This document shows, in pieces, positions 45,897-54,906 of a DNA stretch of 64,000 nt. Both the position numbers and the translations under genes were made by a program. The notes below the pieces were generated by a model. It was not told the DNA's origin, made no database searches, and worked only from the letters and a program-made list of their open reading frames with translations. The stretch's first letter is position 1. Each line of letters opens with the position of its first letter. Source of the stretch: VGJW01 sp035286125 (GTDB lineage: Bacteria > Cyanobacteriota > Sericytochromatia > S15B-MN24 > VGJW01); assembly GCA_035286125.1 (NCBI GenBank), contig JAYKIS010000003.1:56482-120481 (forward strand), in the 5' to 3' direction.

Positions 45897-46840
45897 AGAC
45901 TCACCCCCCGGCCCATCACGAGGCCCACGACCAAAGCAGCCTGAACCAGCACGAAGACGGCCGTGCCCATCACCCGGACGGCCTTGGCCGAAGCCGGCCT
46001 CGGTCGCAGGACGAAGGCCAGCAGAATGGCCGCGCCAACCAGACCCGAAAGCAGGATCAGGACGAGACTGCCGGCCGGCAGGGCAAGCCGAAGCGCGAGC
46101 CAGGTCGAGGAAGCGACGCCGAGTCCAAGGGCCGCGGCAGCCGCCAGTGATGCGACGCCGGGCCCGTGTATCCGCGTGTAGGTGTCGAGGGTGACGATTT
46201 CTTCCTCCGGCGCACGGGCCTTGCGCGTCAATTCGAACAGCAGACCGAGGCCGACGGCCACACCCACGACCAGTCCGAACTCGGGTCCGAGCCCCCCGGG
46301 GCCGACAGGCAGGACCGCGACGGCGAGGCAGAGGAGGGGCACGATGCCCTGATGAAGCAACGCATAGGTCAGCACTCGCGGACGCAGCCAGCGGCCAATG
46401 AAGAATTCGACGCGCATCAGGAGTGCAAAGATCGTCACGGCACCGAAGCCGATGAGGCCCCATCGGCCCAGAGCCAGGGCGAGCACGGCCATCAGCACGG
46501 CGATGCCCCAGCCCAGCACGCGCAACTCGGCCAGCGTGACGATGCCGCGTTGCACCACACGTTCCGGATGGTTGATCGCATCGTCGGCGAAATCCTTGAA
46601 CTCGTCCATCACGCGCAGCAGCAGGAAGACGAGGAAGGTCAGACCGAAGGCGGCTGCCGCACGGGCATCAAGGCGGACCGGACCATCCCCGGCCAGGGCA
46701 GATGCCCCACCGTGCGCCAACCCGAAGAACAGCACGATGCCGACGAGATGCGTCGCGAGCGGGAAACGCTCGGCCTGATAGGCCCACCAGCGCCGCCACG
46801 CGGGTTCGCGGGTATGTTGTGCCACGGTCCCCTCATTCAT
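45893..46840 (-). CDS. UbiA-superfamily prenyltransferase
   Basis: 315 residues with about nine transmembrane helices. The first Asp-rich motif is in VMDEFKDFADD. The second region reads ELTRKARAPEEE and is followed by LDTYTRIHG, a variant seen in a branch of UbiA proteins of unknown acceptor. These enzymes attach isoprenoid chains to aromatic or glycerol acceptors in the membrane. The ATG follows AAGGG directly. A TATGAC -10-like element ends six bases before it, hinting at a leaderless start. It is the first gene of the five-gene minus operon, and 49 bp separate it from the divergent BtaA-like gene. Confidence 0.85.
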   Translation of the reverse strand: MNEGTVAQHTREPAWRRWWAYQAERFPLATHLVGIVLFFGLAHGGASALAGDGPVRLDARAAAAFGLTFLVFLLLRVMDEFKDFADDAINHPERVVQRGIVTLAELRVLGWGIAVLMAVLALALGRWGLIGFGAVTIFALLMRVEFFIGRWLRPRVLTYALLHQGIVPLLCLAVAVLPVGPGGLGPEFGLVVGVAVGLGLLFELTRKARAPEEEIVTLDTYTRIHGPGVASLAAAAALGLGVASSTWLALRLALPAGSLVLILLSGLVGAAILLAFVLRPRPASAKAVRVMGTAVFVLVQAALVVGLVMGRGVSL

Positions 46841-46889
46841 CCCTTCGTCATACCCCGCCCCGGCCTGCCGGTCCACCCCGACCCGAACC

Positions 46890-48014
46890 ATGCCCCAGTC
46901 CGCAGACCAGACGCCCGTCGGTGCGACGCGCGCCATTGCCGCGCGTCCGTTCCATCGCGGCATCGGCTACGCCAACTGCTGGGAGGATGCCCGGATCCTG
47001 CAGCAAGCCCTGGAGCCGCAGCCGGGGCACCGTATCCTCTCGATTGCCTCCGGGGGCTGCAACAGCCTCGCATTGTTGGCCAGCGACCCGGCCGAGGTGG
47101 TCGTCGTCGACATGAACCTGCGGCAGTTGCACGTCCTGGAACTCAAGATGGCGGCGATTGCGCACCTGGACCACAAGGACAAGTTGGCCCTGCTTGGTGA
47201 GGGCGGCGAGGACCGTCGCATGCACCTGTACCGGTCCGTTCGCCAGGCACTCTCTTCCGATGCACGCCGATTCTTCGACGACGAGCCGGAAATCATCCGA
47301 ACGGGTTTGTTGCGGGCGGGACGCCTCGAGCGCTACATGCTGGCCTTCGGTCGCTTGCTGAGACTGGGGCTGGGGCACGGCTTCGTTCACGACTTCGTTC
47401 GACTCGAGCATCCCGAGGAACAGGCGCGCCGGTTTGCCGCCCACTGGCAGGGCGTGGCATGGCGGACCCTGTTCCGGGTGTTCTTCAGCCGGGCCGTCCT
47501 TGAGCGTGCCAAGGACCCTGCCCATTTCCGCGAGGTCACGGGGGATGCCCTGGGCGACAGGCTGCGTGCCCGAGCCGAGCACATCCTGACGGCCCTGCCC
47601 ATTCGGGAGAACCCCTACATGCGGCTGATCCTCGAAGGAACCTTCGGCGAGGATGAATCAGGCCTGCCGTTCTACCTCAGCAAGGCGGCCCAGCCCATCC
47701 TCGCCTCGAGGCTCGACCGGATCACCCCGCGGCACGGCACCTTGGTCGAGGCTCTGGACGCCGGCCCCTACGACAGGTTCAACCTGTCCAACATCTTCGA
47801 CTGGATGCCCGAAGGCGAAGTGCGCGCCATCCACGCGACCCTCGGGACGGCAGCAACGCCCGGGGCACGACTCTGTTGGTGGAATACCTTGCTTACGCGC
47901 AAGATGCCGGACTTACCGGAACTGGAGGCCATGGATGACATGGCGGAAGAGCTGCTCCGCAAGGACAGGTTCATCTACGCGAACTTCAGGATAGGCCGCT
48001 TCCGGCAGGCCTAG
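46890..48014 (+). CDS. BtaA-like (DUF3419) S-adenosylmethionine 3-amino-3-carboxypropyl transferase
   Basis: 374 residues. The SAM-binding motif is ILSIASGGCNSLALL and then VVVVDMNLRQLHVLELK. FNLSNIFDWMPEGEV and LCWWNTL are typical of DUF3419. BtaA uses SAM to add aminocarboxypropyl to diacylglycerol in betaine lipid synthesis. This homologue shares its domain but not proven substrate, and no BtaB methyltransferase is adjacent. It lies divergent from the UbiA operon. Its stop overlaps the convergent lipid-kinase gene by four bases. No ribosome site is evident before the ATG. Confidence 0.88.
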   Translation: MPQSADQTPVGATRAIAARPFHRGIGYANCWEDARILQQALEPQPGHRILSIASGGCNSLALLASDPAEVVVVDMNLRQLHVLELKMAAIAHLDHKDKLALLGEGGEDRRMHLYRSVRQALSSDARRFFDDEPEIIRTGLLRAGRLERYMLAFGRLLRLGLGHGFVHDFVRLEHPEEQARRFAAHWQGVAWRTLFRVFFSRAVLERAKDPAHFREVTGDALGDRLRARAEHILTALPIRENPYMRLILEGTFGEDESGLPFYLSKAAQPILASRLDRITPRHGTLVEALDAGPYDRFNLSNIFDWMPEGEVRAIHATLGTAATPGARLCWWNTLLTRKMPDLPELEAMDDMAEELLRKDRFIYANFRIGRFRQA

Positions 48015-48970
48015 GTACTCGGGGCCGCGCCCCCGCGCAGGCCGGAACCGCCGGGCAACCAGGTCTTGAGCGCACGTGGCAGGATCCCGAAGGCCATGCG
48101 GGTACCCAACGCCAAGGCCTCTCCGTCGCCATGGAAGACGAACGGTCGCGAGGCAGAGAGGCTCCAGGCCACTCCTGACGCGTGGTACGCCTCGGGAAAA
48201 GGGCACGCCACGACAGGAAGGCTGATTCGGGCGACATCCCTCAGGATTCCGGCCCGAGTGCGGCCGAGCAAGGCCATGAGACGCAACGCGCCATCATCCG
48301 GCCGTGCCTCGGGGACCGCGCGCACGAACCGTCCGATATTCGGAACGTTTTGGACGAAGACCGCCATGCTGCGAAACCGCGCGACCCTGCCGTCCGGATA
48401 CTCGAGGGCCCAATCCTGCCAGGCGTCGGGATCCCCGGCCACGATGCCGACGGTATGCATCAGATAGACCATCGCACCCACGGCCCGCGTACCCGTACCG
48501 AGCCAGTCAGGGCGTGCCTTGGCCCTGTTGACCGACTCGGCGACCGCCGCCACGGCGCCGACGCCACCCCCCGTCAGAAACGGCCGCCCCTCCACCGTCA
48601 GGACGTCGACCCGTTCCACGCGTCCCGCGCGAAGCGACTCTCCGGACTTCCAGGGATGCCTGGGCATGCCGATGTGCCGGGCCCAGTCATTGGCAGTGCC
48701 GGCAGGACAGACGGCTACGGGAAGGTCCTGATCCAAGGCCGGAGCGATGGCCGCATTGAGGCCGCCATCCCCCGACACGACCACGATGCCGTCGTGCCCG
48801 CGCGCCGAAGCTGAACGAAGCAGCGCATCCGACTCCTCGCGGCTTCGGGGAACGGCCCCGACCGCACCGGGCAAGGCCAGGCCCTCCAGAAAGTCCTCGA
48901 GCAAGCCCCGGCGGGCTCCCCTGCGCGCAGCCGGATTGACCAGAACGAGGGGGCGAATGGGTACGGTCAC
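48011..48970 (-). CDS. Diacylglycerol kinase/sphingosine kinase-like lipid kinase
   Basis: 319 residues with the DAGK catalytic fold. VLVNPAARRGARR, the glycine-rich SGDGGLNAAI (GGDGT-like, with Gly for Thr) and PAGTANDWARH are the nucleotide and substrate signatures. TGGGVGAVAAV and a C-terminal DGEALALG follow. It should phosphorylate a lipid hydroxyl. The GTG start has AAGG five bases upstream and follows the MFS stop closely; upstream GTGs exist. It converges on the BtaA-like gene, so its function may complement that pathway. Confidence 0.9.
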   Translation of the reverse strand: MTVPIRPLVLVNPAARRGARRGLLEDFLEGLALPGAVGAVPRSREESDALLRSASARGHDGIVVVSGDGGLNAAIAPALDQDLPVAVCPAGTANDWARHIGMPRHPWKSGESLRAGRVERVDVLTVEGRPFLTGGGVGAVAAVAESVNRAKARPDWLGTGTRAVGAMVYLMHTVGIVAGDPDAWQDWALEYPDGRVARFRSMAVFVQNVPNIGRFVRAVPEARPDDGALRLMALLGRTRAGILRDVARISLPVVACPFPEAYHASGVAWSLSASRPFVFHGDGEALALGTRMAFGILPRALKTWLPGGSGLRGGAAPST

Positions 48971-48971
48971 T

Positions 48972-50153
48972 TCAGCCTTCGCCACTGCGCGCCGCAAGGC
49001 GCCCGAGCCCGACCCCGCCCAGTGCCAGCAGGGCCGAGACACCCCACGCCCAGCGACCGAGCCCGTGCAGGGCGAACCCGGCAAGCAACGGGCCGAAGGC
49101 ACGCCCAAGCGCCTCGAAGGATTGCAACGCACCCAGACCCGTGCCGGCGTCGCCGGGCAGTCGCCGACCGACACCTGCGGACAGGGAAGGACGCATCAGC
49201 GCGGAACCGACACCCAGAAGCAGGATGCCCGCCCCTACTCCAGGCAGCGACAGGGGCAGGGCCATCAGCGCGAAACCGAGCGCGAACGCCGCAAAGGCAA
49301 GGCTGAGCGAGCGCTCCTCCCCCAACCTATCGATAATCCTGCCCGCACCGCCACCAGCAACGGCCGCCGAGACCAGGCCCAGCACGCCAAGCGTCACGCC
49401 GAGGGCGGCAGGTCCCATGCCGAATCGGTCGAGCAGGTGAATGCCGAGGACGGCCTCCATGCCGGAGAAGAGCAGCATCTGCAGCAGGCCCGCAAGCAGC
49501 AGGTGCCTGCCACGGCCCCAGGAACGGGCCAGCGCCTCGCGCAGGCTTCTCGTGGGCCGCTCACCATCCGGCGCCAACGTTTCAGGCAGGACGAAGGCCG
49601 CCGCCACGACAACGGCGGCACAGGTTGCCGAGGCCACCTCGAAGGGGAGGCGAAGGTTACCGGAAGAGGCAAGCCAGCCCCCGATGGCAGGCCCCAGCAC
49701 GAAGCCCAGTCCGAGCGATGCACCCGCGATGGCCATGCCGCGCCCCCTGCTGGAACCAGCAGAAAGATCATCGACGGCTGCGAGGGCGGATGGCAACAGG
49801 GCCGCTGCCATCAAGCCACCCGACAGGCGCGCGAGAAGCAGGTCGAGGAATGAATCCGCGAGGGCCATCCCCGCGAGAGCCAGGGCAAAGCCCACGCCAC
49901 CCAGCAGGATGACGGGGCGTCGGCCACGCCGGTCGGAGAGCCTGCCCCACCAGGGAGCCAGAATGAACTGGACGATGGCATAGCTGCCCATCAGCGTGCC
50001 CATGGCCATTTCGGGCGAGAGGATCGCCGGACGCGGCATGTCGGCCACGCGCTGGGGCAACACCGGGATGACCAGGGCAAAACCCGCCATCGTCAGGAAA
50101 AGGAAGGCAGCCAGCAGGGCGAGGGCAGGGAAGGAACGCATCGGCACCATCAT
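48972..50153 (-). CDS. MFS transporter, DHA1/TetA-like
   Basis: 393 residues with 12 predicted transmembrane helices. Motif A in the loop between helices 2 and 3 reads GRLSDRRGRRPVIL, and its repeat in the second half is degenerate (GRIIDRLGEERSL). VLGPAIGGWLAS is the antiporter motif C. It is probably a drug or lipid-precursor exporter driven by protons. ATG 50153 has no clear ribosome site; ATG 50141 is an alternative. It precedes the lipid kinase by one base and may serve it. Confidence 0.9.
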   Translation of the reverse strand: MMVPMRSFPALALLAAFLFLTMAGFALVIPVLPQRVADMPRPAILSPEMAMGTLMGSYAIVQFILAPWWGRLSDRRGRRPVILLGGVGFALALAGMALADSFLDLLLARLSGGLMAAALLPSALAAVDDLSAGSSRGRGMAIAGASLGLGFVLGPAIGGWLASSGNLRLPFEVASATCAAVVVAAAFVLPETLAPDGERPTRSLREALARSWGRGRHLLLAGLLQMLLFSGMEAVLGIHLLDRFGMGPAALGVTLGVLGLVSAAVAGGGAGRIIDRLGEERSLSLAFAAFALGFALMALPLSLPGVGAGILLLGVGSALMRPSLSAGVGRRLPGDAGTGLGALQSFEALGRAFGPLLAGFALHGLGRWAWGVSALLALGGVGLGRLAARSGEG

Positions 50154-50204
50154 AAAGGTCGGCGGGCCATCCGGTGCAAAGTCGTTACAGGCCCGACAAC
50201 CGCA

Positions 50205-50234
50205 GGCCTCGCTCCCCGCCGGGGGAACGAGGCC
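50205..50234 (-). terminator. Hairpin downstream of the lipoprotein gene
   Basis: A 13-bp stem with one mismatch (GGCCTCG-C-TCCCC / GGGGA-A-CGAGGCC) and a GCCG loop lies in the 101 bp between the lipoprotein gene and the MFS gene. No U tract follows on the minus strand, so it would be a weak intrinsic or a processing hairpin. Confidence 0.5.
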
Positions 50235-50254
50235 CACGAAGACGCCTCCTCGGC

Positions 50255-51235
50255 TCAATTCGGAGGCTGTGGACCTGGCGCAGGCTGGGTACCCGAGCCC
50301 GACGGAGCGGGTGCGTTGCCACCCTCGGGAATTCGCTTGGCGCGCAGCAACTCGTCAAGCGTGCCGAAAACCTCGGGCGTCTCGGACCGGAGGTGGCTGG
50401 GCCCGAGCAACTGGGGCAGAGGCAGGGGCGCGCTCGGGTCGGTGGGAGGAAACTTGAGCTCCGTTGCCCCCGGCAAGAAGGTCGCACCGTGGAAGACGAA
50501 CTTGCCGTCTGCACGGCGGGCAGCAAGCCACAACTTCGCACCGGGCAGGCGGCTCTTGTCGACCACCGGCTGGCCACTGGCAGTGGCGGGCGCCCCGGCA
50601 ATCAGGTTGAAGACCTGTACGTCAAAGGCCACGACCCGTGCCGACCACGAGGCCGCCATCTGCGGAAAGGGTTGCGCGGCCCCGTCCTTGGTGATGAAGC
50701 CGGCACGCAGGGGCGGCACGGGCAGGGCCAAGGGACGCAGATCCCACGTCACCCGAGCGGCGATATCCCGCTTTCGCTGCTCCTCGCCAAGCTTGGCGAG
50801 GTCTCCGTTGGGCTGGAAGACGATACCACCGAGACTGTCCTGGACGATGGCCACACGGTTGGCGGAAGGTGCCTGAGCCCCTTCCCGGGCGACAATCGAG
50901 GTGGTGATCGGCTGATCGACATCCTTCAGGCGGATCTCGACCTGACGCGTCTTATCATCGGCTTCGAGCCGGGTCAGCCGGACTTCGCCGTTGACGATGT
51001 CGTACTCGTCATCGGACAACGTCTTGCCATCGACCACGACCGACTCGACGTCCTCGGCCGCGATCGTCTGGGACACACCGTTTTCGTCGAGGAACTCGAG
51101 TTTGACGCCGGCATTCTGCAACAGGGTCGTAGCCTGTTGCACCGCTTGCTGGACCTGTGCCGCCGACAGATTGCAACCTGCCACCAAGGCCGCGGCAGCC
51201 GCCATGGACAGGATATTGCGTTTCACGAGCACCAT
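50255..51235 (-). CDS. Hypothetical lipoprotein, 326 residues
   Basis: Lipobox LVAGC follows a basic signal peptide (VKRNILSMAAAAALVAGC). The mature chain has mixed beta regions, then a Pro/Gly-rich end. No family motif seen. AAGGTGG stands five bases before the ATG; a GTG three codons later is possible. It is divergent from ctaA across about 200 bp that contain an extended -10 promoter for ctaA. Confidence 0.75.
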   Translation of the reverse strand: MVLVKRNILSMAAAAALVAGCNLSAAQVQQAVQQATTLLQNAGVKLEFLDENGVSQTIAAEDVESVVVDGKTLSDDEYDIVNGEVRLTRLEADDKTRQVEIRLKDVDQPITTSIVAREGAQAPSANRVAIVQDSLGGIVFQPNGDLAKLGEEQRKRDIAARVTWDLRPLALPVPPLRAGFITKDGAAQPFPQMAASWSARVVAFDVQVFNLIAGAPATASGQPVVDKSRLPGAKLWLAARRADGKFVFHGATFLPGATELKFPPTDPSAPLPLPQLLGPSHLRSETPEVFGTLDELLRAKRIPEGGNAPAPSGSGTQPAPGPQPPN

Positions 51236-51330
51236 GAGGACCACCTTCCAGGTCGGGACTTGGGCGGGATAGACGTCGCATCCAGCGAGCGGGGCGCGCA
51301 CGCCCGGCGAGATCGTAGCACGATGTCTGA

Positions 51331-51339
51331 TGCTATGAT
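51331..51339 (+). promoter_or_regulatory. Extended -10 promoter (TGCTATGAT) upstream of ctaA
   Basis: TGCTATGAT, identical to the element before the BON gene, lies about 100 bases before ctaA in the largest intergenic gap of the window (51,236-51,438). No -35 is needed with this form. The leader of about 90 bases shows no clear secondary structure, and I see no other feature in the gap. Confidence 0.45.
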
Positions 51340-51438
51340 CGGAGAGTGTGAGCCATCCACGGAGAGCTCACCGCCCTGCCGGCGTCCGGTGCCCGACAAC
51401 CAGTCGCCCGTAAACCCTCTTCCGGAAGGATGCACCTC

Positions 51439-52386
51439 GTGTCGGACACCTTGCTCTTCAAGCGCTTCGGCCAACTCATCATGGGCCTTGTCGGCCTGAC
51501 GGTCCTCCTGGTCTTCGCAGGCGTCATCGTCCGGGCCACGGGCTCTGGCTTGGGATGCGGCACGGCCGGGGGATGGCACGACTGGCCCCTTTGCCACGGT
51601 CAGTTGCTCCCCCCCGGCGAGACCACGGCCATCATCGAGTTCAGCCATCGTGCCATTGCCTCGCTCGTAAGCGCGGGAATGCTCGCGGCAGTTGCATGGC
51701 TCGCCTGGACCCCACGTTTGCGGGGACCGCTCGGTGGCCACATGGCACTGGCTTGCACGCTGCTGGTGGTCCAGATTACCTGGGGTGCGCTCATCATCCG
51801 ACACATGGTGCCGCCCGAGTTGGTCGTGACCCACCTCGCCACCGCACTTGCCTTCTTCGCCACGATGATCACACTCAGCCTGCGTGCGTTCCGCATCGCG
51901 AGCGGCTCTCCGGATCCCGTCGAGACGGGCCGGCCGTTCATGGGCCTGGCGCTCGCGGCGACCGGGGCCGTCTACCTGCAGGCGCTGGCCGGCGGTGTGG
52001 TCGCCAACTTCGAGGCAGGCCTCGCCTGCCCCGACTTTCCGACCTGCTACGGCTCGTGGTGGCCGGCCATGGCAGGCAACGTGGCGCTACAGATGATCCA
52101 CCGCTTCGGGGCCTACGTGGTCACGGGCCTTGTGCTCACGCTGGCATGGCGGACCCGCCGCGAGCAGGGTTGGCTCAGGACCTTGCCGCTGGCGGCCACC
52201 GGCGTCCTCGTTCTTCAGGTCACGCTGGGCATCCTGAATGTCCTCTACAAGTTGCCCCTCGTCGTCACGGCAGCGCACCATGGCAACGCCTACCTGCTGT
52301 TCGCCCTGCTCATCGGCCTGTCCTTCCGCCTTGTGTCGGCGCGTGCCTTGGCCCCCGAGGCCCGGTCGGCCGCACTCGCAACCTGA
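51439..52386 (+). CDS. ctaA: Heme A synthase (COX15/CtaA)
   Basis: 315 residues with eight transmembrane helices in two halves. The conserved Glu-His motif is IIEFSHRAIASL. The other heme-ligand His are in VVTHLATALAF, MIHRFGAYV and TAAHHGNAYL. Two Cys pairs (LGCGTAGGWHDWPLC and LACPDFPTC) match the type 1 form with external disulfides. It converts heme O to heme A for aa3-type oxidases, implying aerobic respiration. ctaB is not in the window. GTG was chosen because GGAAGG lies eight bases upstream; an ATG nine bases earlier sits directly on that site. Confidence 0.93.
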   Translation: MSDTLLFKRFGQLIMGLVGLTVLLVFAGVIVRATGSGLGCGTAGGWHDWPLCHGQLLPPGETTAIIEFSHRAIASLVSAGMLAAVAWLAWTPRLRGPLGGHMALACTLLVVQITWGALIIRHMVPPELVVTHLATALAFFATMITLSLRAFRIASGSPDPVETGRPFMGLALAATGAVYLQALAGGVVANFEAGLACPDFPTCYGSWWPAMAGNVALQMIHRFGAYVVTGLVLTLAWRTRREQGWLRTLPLAATGVLVLQVTLGILNVLYKLPLVVTAAHHGNAYLLFALLIGLSFRLVSARALAPEARSAALAT

Positions 52387-52401
52387 AGGAACAAGCTCGG
52401 C

Positions 52402-52983
52402 TTGCGGGATCAGCGTCAGGGCAGCCGCCCGCCCTCGGGGCGGGGGCTGCCCCTGTTGCTGTCGTGGCTGATCGTGACCGCCTCATGGCCGGTGCTGCCT
52501 GCCGGCGCACAGGCTTCAGCCGCGACCGACCCTGATGCGGATTTCCCCAGTGCCCCGGCAACGGCCGTTTCCGAAGGCGATGCAGGCACCGACGACTCTT
52601 CCCTGCTGCGTCTCGACGGCACCATCACGGCCTCTCCCTCCATGCCCTCCGGTCCCGAGCCGAGGGTCTCGGACGAGCCTTGGGAGCGGCCGGTGGTCTG
52701 GATGGGTACCGTTGGCATGGTCGGGATGATCGTCGGCCTGGTCGGCCTCGCCACACGGTTGCAGGGCAGCACGGGCAGTACCGGTGCGACCAGCCCCGCC
52801 GGCGGTTCCGCATCAGGTGCCGCCGGACTGGGTGCCCTGCCTATCGGGCCATATGCGGAGCCCATGATGCTCTGGGGCCTCGGCCTCGGCTTTCCCCTCT
52901 ACCTGACGGGCGCCCTGATGTCGGCCCGGCGCGAGGATCAGGAGCGGCGCCGGGCGACCGGACTGCCCGGAGACGAGCAGTAG
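52402..52983 (+). CDS. Hypothetical membrane protein, 193 residues
   Basis: A signal sequence or first membrane helix (LPLLLSWLIVTASWPVLPAG) is followed by an acidic Ala/Ser/Pro-rich linker and two more helices (VVWMGTVGMVGMIVGLVGLA and MLWGLGLGFPLYLTGALMS). The loop between has Gly/Ser/Thr repeats. The TTG start has AAGGA 11 bases upstream. It follows ctaA by 15 bp and abuts the DUF445 gene, so it belongs to that operon. Function unknown. Confidence 0.7.
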   Translation: MRDQRQGSRPPSGRGLPLLLSWLIVTASWPVLPAGAQASAATDPDADFPSAPATAVSEGDAGTDDSSLLRLDGTITASPSMPSGPEPRVSDEPWERPVVWMGTVGMVGMIVGLVGLATRLQGSTGSTGATSPAGGSASGAAGLGALPIGPYAEPMMLWGLGLGFPLYLTGALMSARREDQERRRATGLPGDEQ

Positions 52984-54906
52984 ATGGATCTGACGAACAT
53001 CCTCGTCGTGGTCTTTGCCTCGGCGATCGCGGGACGCCTCGTCGACTTCTCGGCAGTCTGGTTCCTGTTTCATCCCTACCGCAAGATCAACCTGCCGCTG
53101 ATTCGCGAGTTGGGCGTCCTGCCAAGACGCCAGGAAGCGCTGGCCGATCAGGTCGCCCTGCTGATCGAGGAGCGCCTGATTACGCGTGAACGCATCTCGA
53201 CGTACCTCGAATCCGGGGACATCGCCGCCAAGGTCCAGGCTTCGGTGCGCGGCGTGTTGCACGAGGTCCTGACGACGGCTCACCCTTCCGTCCGCGATCT
53301 TCTGCAGCGCCACCTGGGTGAAGCCGTCGACGTCGATGCCGAAATTGCCCTGCTCTCGGAACGGGCTGCCGAGGCGCTCGCGGGCCTGCTTGCGCGTCCC
53401 GCCTTCCGGGCGAGGTTGACCAACCTGGCTGAGGACCTGCTCCGGCAGTGGGGCCCCAAGACCCTGGAAGAGTCCTTGCCGCCCGATCTCGCGGATCGCA
53501 TCATCCATCACCTCGCGGGCCGCTTCCTCGAGTGGACGGATCACGCCGATGACGAGGCACGACGCCTGGACGCGTGGCTGGCCTCGCTCGGCCCGCTTCC
53601 CGAGCTGGTTCCCCAGGAAACGCTCGACCTCGTCCAGACACGTCTCAAGGACCGATTGCCGGACCTGGCCCGGATCCTCGAGGACGTGCTGCAGGAGCCT
53701 CGTGTCAAGGCCTTCGTCCGTACCTACCTCGTCGAGGTGGTCGATCGCCTGGTCGCAAGCAGCCCGAACGTCTTCTCTGTGGAGGGCCTGCTCGGGGCGT
53801 GGCGGCAGTTCTTCCCCGAGGACTTCGCCAAGCGTCTCGACCAGTTCGTCGACGAGACGCTGCCGAGGCTGCGTCGGGCGCTCGAGGACCCCGATACCCT
53901 GGCCTTTGTGCGTGACCGCATCGATCGGGCCTTCGACGAGATGCGCGTGACGCCCGTCGGCGCCTGGTACGGACGGCTGGGCCAGCGTGGACGTGCGGAG
54001 TGCGTGACGGTCGTGGCGACCATCCTGCGCAGTCCGATCGCGCTGGCCATCGCGACGGGTTTGGCCCGGCTGGGCGTCCAGCGGCTGATGGCCGCCCCCA
54101 TCGAAAGCTTCCTGCCCTCCTCGTGGCGTGAGTCAGACCCGATCGGGCGCCAGTTGGCCGAGTTGGAGGACGTGGCCGTTGCGGACTGGCCCGAGGTGCT
54201 GCTGCCCCGACTTCAGGAACTGCTGGGACGCGGGCAGGTGCCCGACGGTTTGGCGGAGGGCCTGCTGGCCGTCGCGGCCCACGGGGAAGGCCCCCGTCTC
54301 GCGGCGTGGCTGCTGGAGCACCTGCCGGAAGACCCCGCAGCCAGGCGGGAGGTCGAGGCCTATGCCGTCGCGCTCGAAACCGGCGGAATCAGCGAGGCTG
54401 GCCAGGCGACTCCGCTCCGCCGTGCCGTCGATCGGGCGTGTGCCCTCGCCGACGAACCGGAAGCGCGGGCCACGTTGCGCCGGTGGATCGCAAGGGGCAT
54501 CGAAGCCCTGGCCGGCCTGCCCCTTGGTCGACCGGCCGACTGGCTCGAGGGTCCTCGGGCAGAACGCCTCGAGGGCTTGCTGATTGCCCAGGTGCAGGGC
54601 CTGCTGCGCAGCCAGGCCCACAAGGTCGCGGAGACCCTCGACTTCAAGGACATGGTGCGTGCCGGCATCATGCGTGCCGAACCGGCAGCCATCGAGGATG
54701 TCGTGAAGCGACGCCTGGCCCGGCGCGAATTCAACACGATCTTTCTCATCGGCCTTATCTTCGGGGGCGGTGTCGGCCTTGGGGCCACCTTGCTCTTCCA
54801 GCAGGTCGCGGTCTGGTCGGTATCAGCCGGGTGGAGCGGGGCAGCAGGTGTCGCCGTTGCCGGCGTGGGCATGGTGCTGGTGATGCTGAGGTTTGTCCGG
54901 GTATGA
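52984..54906 (+). CDS. DUF445-family membrane protein
   Basis: 640 residues. The N-terminus has VWFLFHPYRKINLP and LGVLPRRQEALADQVALL, the DUF445/YheB signature. Usual members read N-W-L-A-x-K-M-L-F-R-P before that, while this one has DFSAVWFLFHP, a divergent form. A long helical region (about 60-580) follows, and two transmembrane helices close it. It probably forms a membrane-spanning scaffold. The ATG directly follows the TAG stop of the preceding gene. The family's role is unknown; some members are spore or stress linked. Confidence 0.85.
   Translation: MDLTNILVVVFASAIAGRLVDFSAVWFLFHPYRKINLPLIRELGVLPRRQEALADQVALLIEERLITRERISTYLESGDIAAKVQASVRGVLHEVLTTAHPSVRDLLQRHLGEAVDVDAEIALLSERAAEALAGLLARPAFRARLTNLAEDLLRQWGPKTLEESLPPDLADRIIHHLAGRFLEWTDHADDEARRLDAWLASLGPLPELVPQETLDLVQTRLKDRLPDLARILEDVLQEPRVKAFVRTYLVEVVDRLVASSPNVFSVEGLLGAWRQFFPEDFAKRLDQFVDETLPRLRRALEDPDTLAFVRDRIDRAFDEMRVTPVGAWYGRLGQRGRAECVTVVATILRSPIALAIATGLARLGVQRLMAAPIESFLPSSWRESDPIGRQLAELEDVAVADWPEVLLPRLQELLGRGQVPDGLAEGLLAVAAHGEGPRLAAWLLEHLPEDPAARREVEAYAVALETGGISEAGQATPLRRAVDRACALADEPEARATLRRWIARGIEALAGLPLGRPADWLEGPRAERLEGLLIAQVQGLLRSQAHKVAETLDFKDMVRAGIMRAEPAAIEDVVKRRLARREFNTIFLIGLIFGGGVGLGATLLFQQVAVWSVSAGWSGAAGVAVAGVGMVLVMLRFVRV

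Noticed and set aside
51323..51499. A 58-codon open frame in the ctaA leader.
   Set aside because: It overlaps the 5' end of ctaA, has no ribosome site, and its Pro/Ser/Cys-rich product resembles random high-GC translation.
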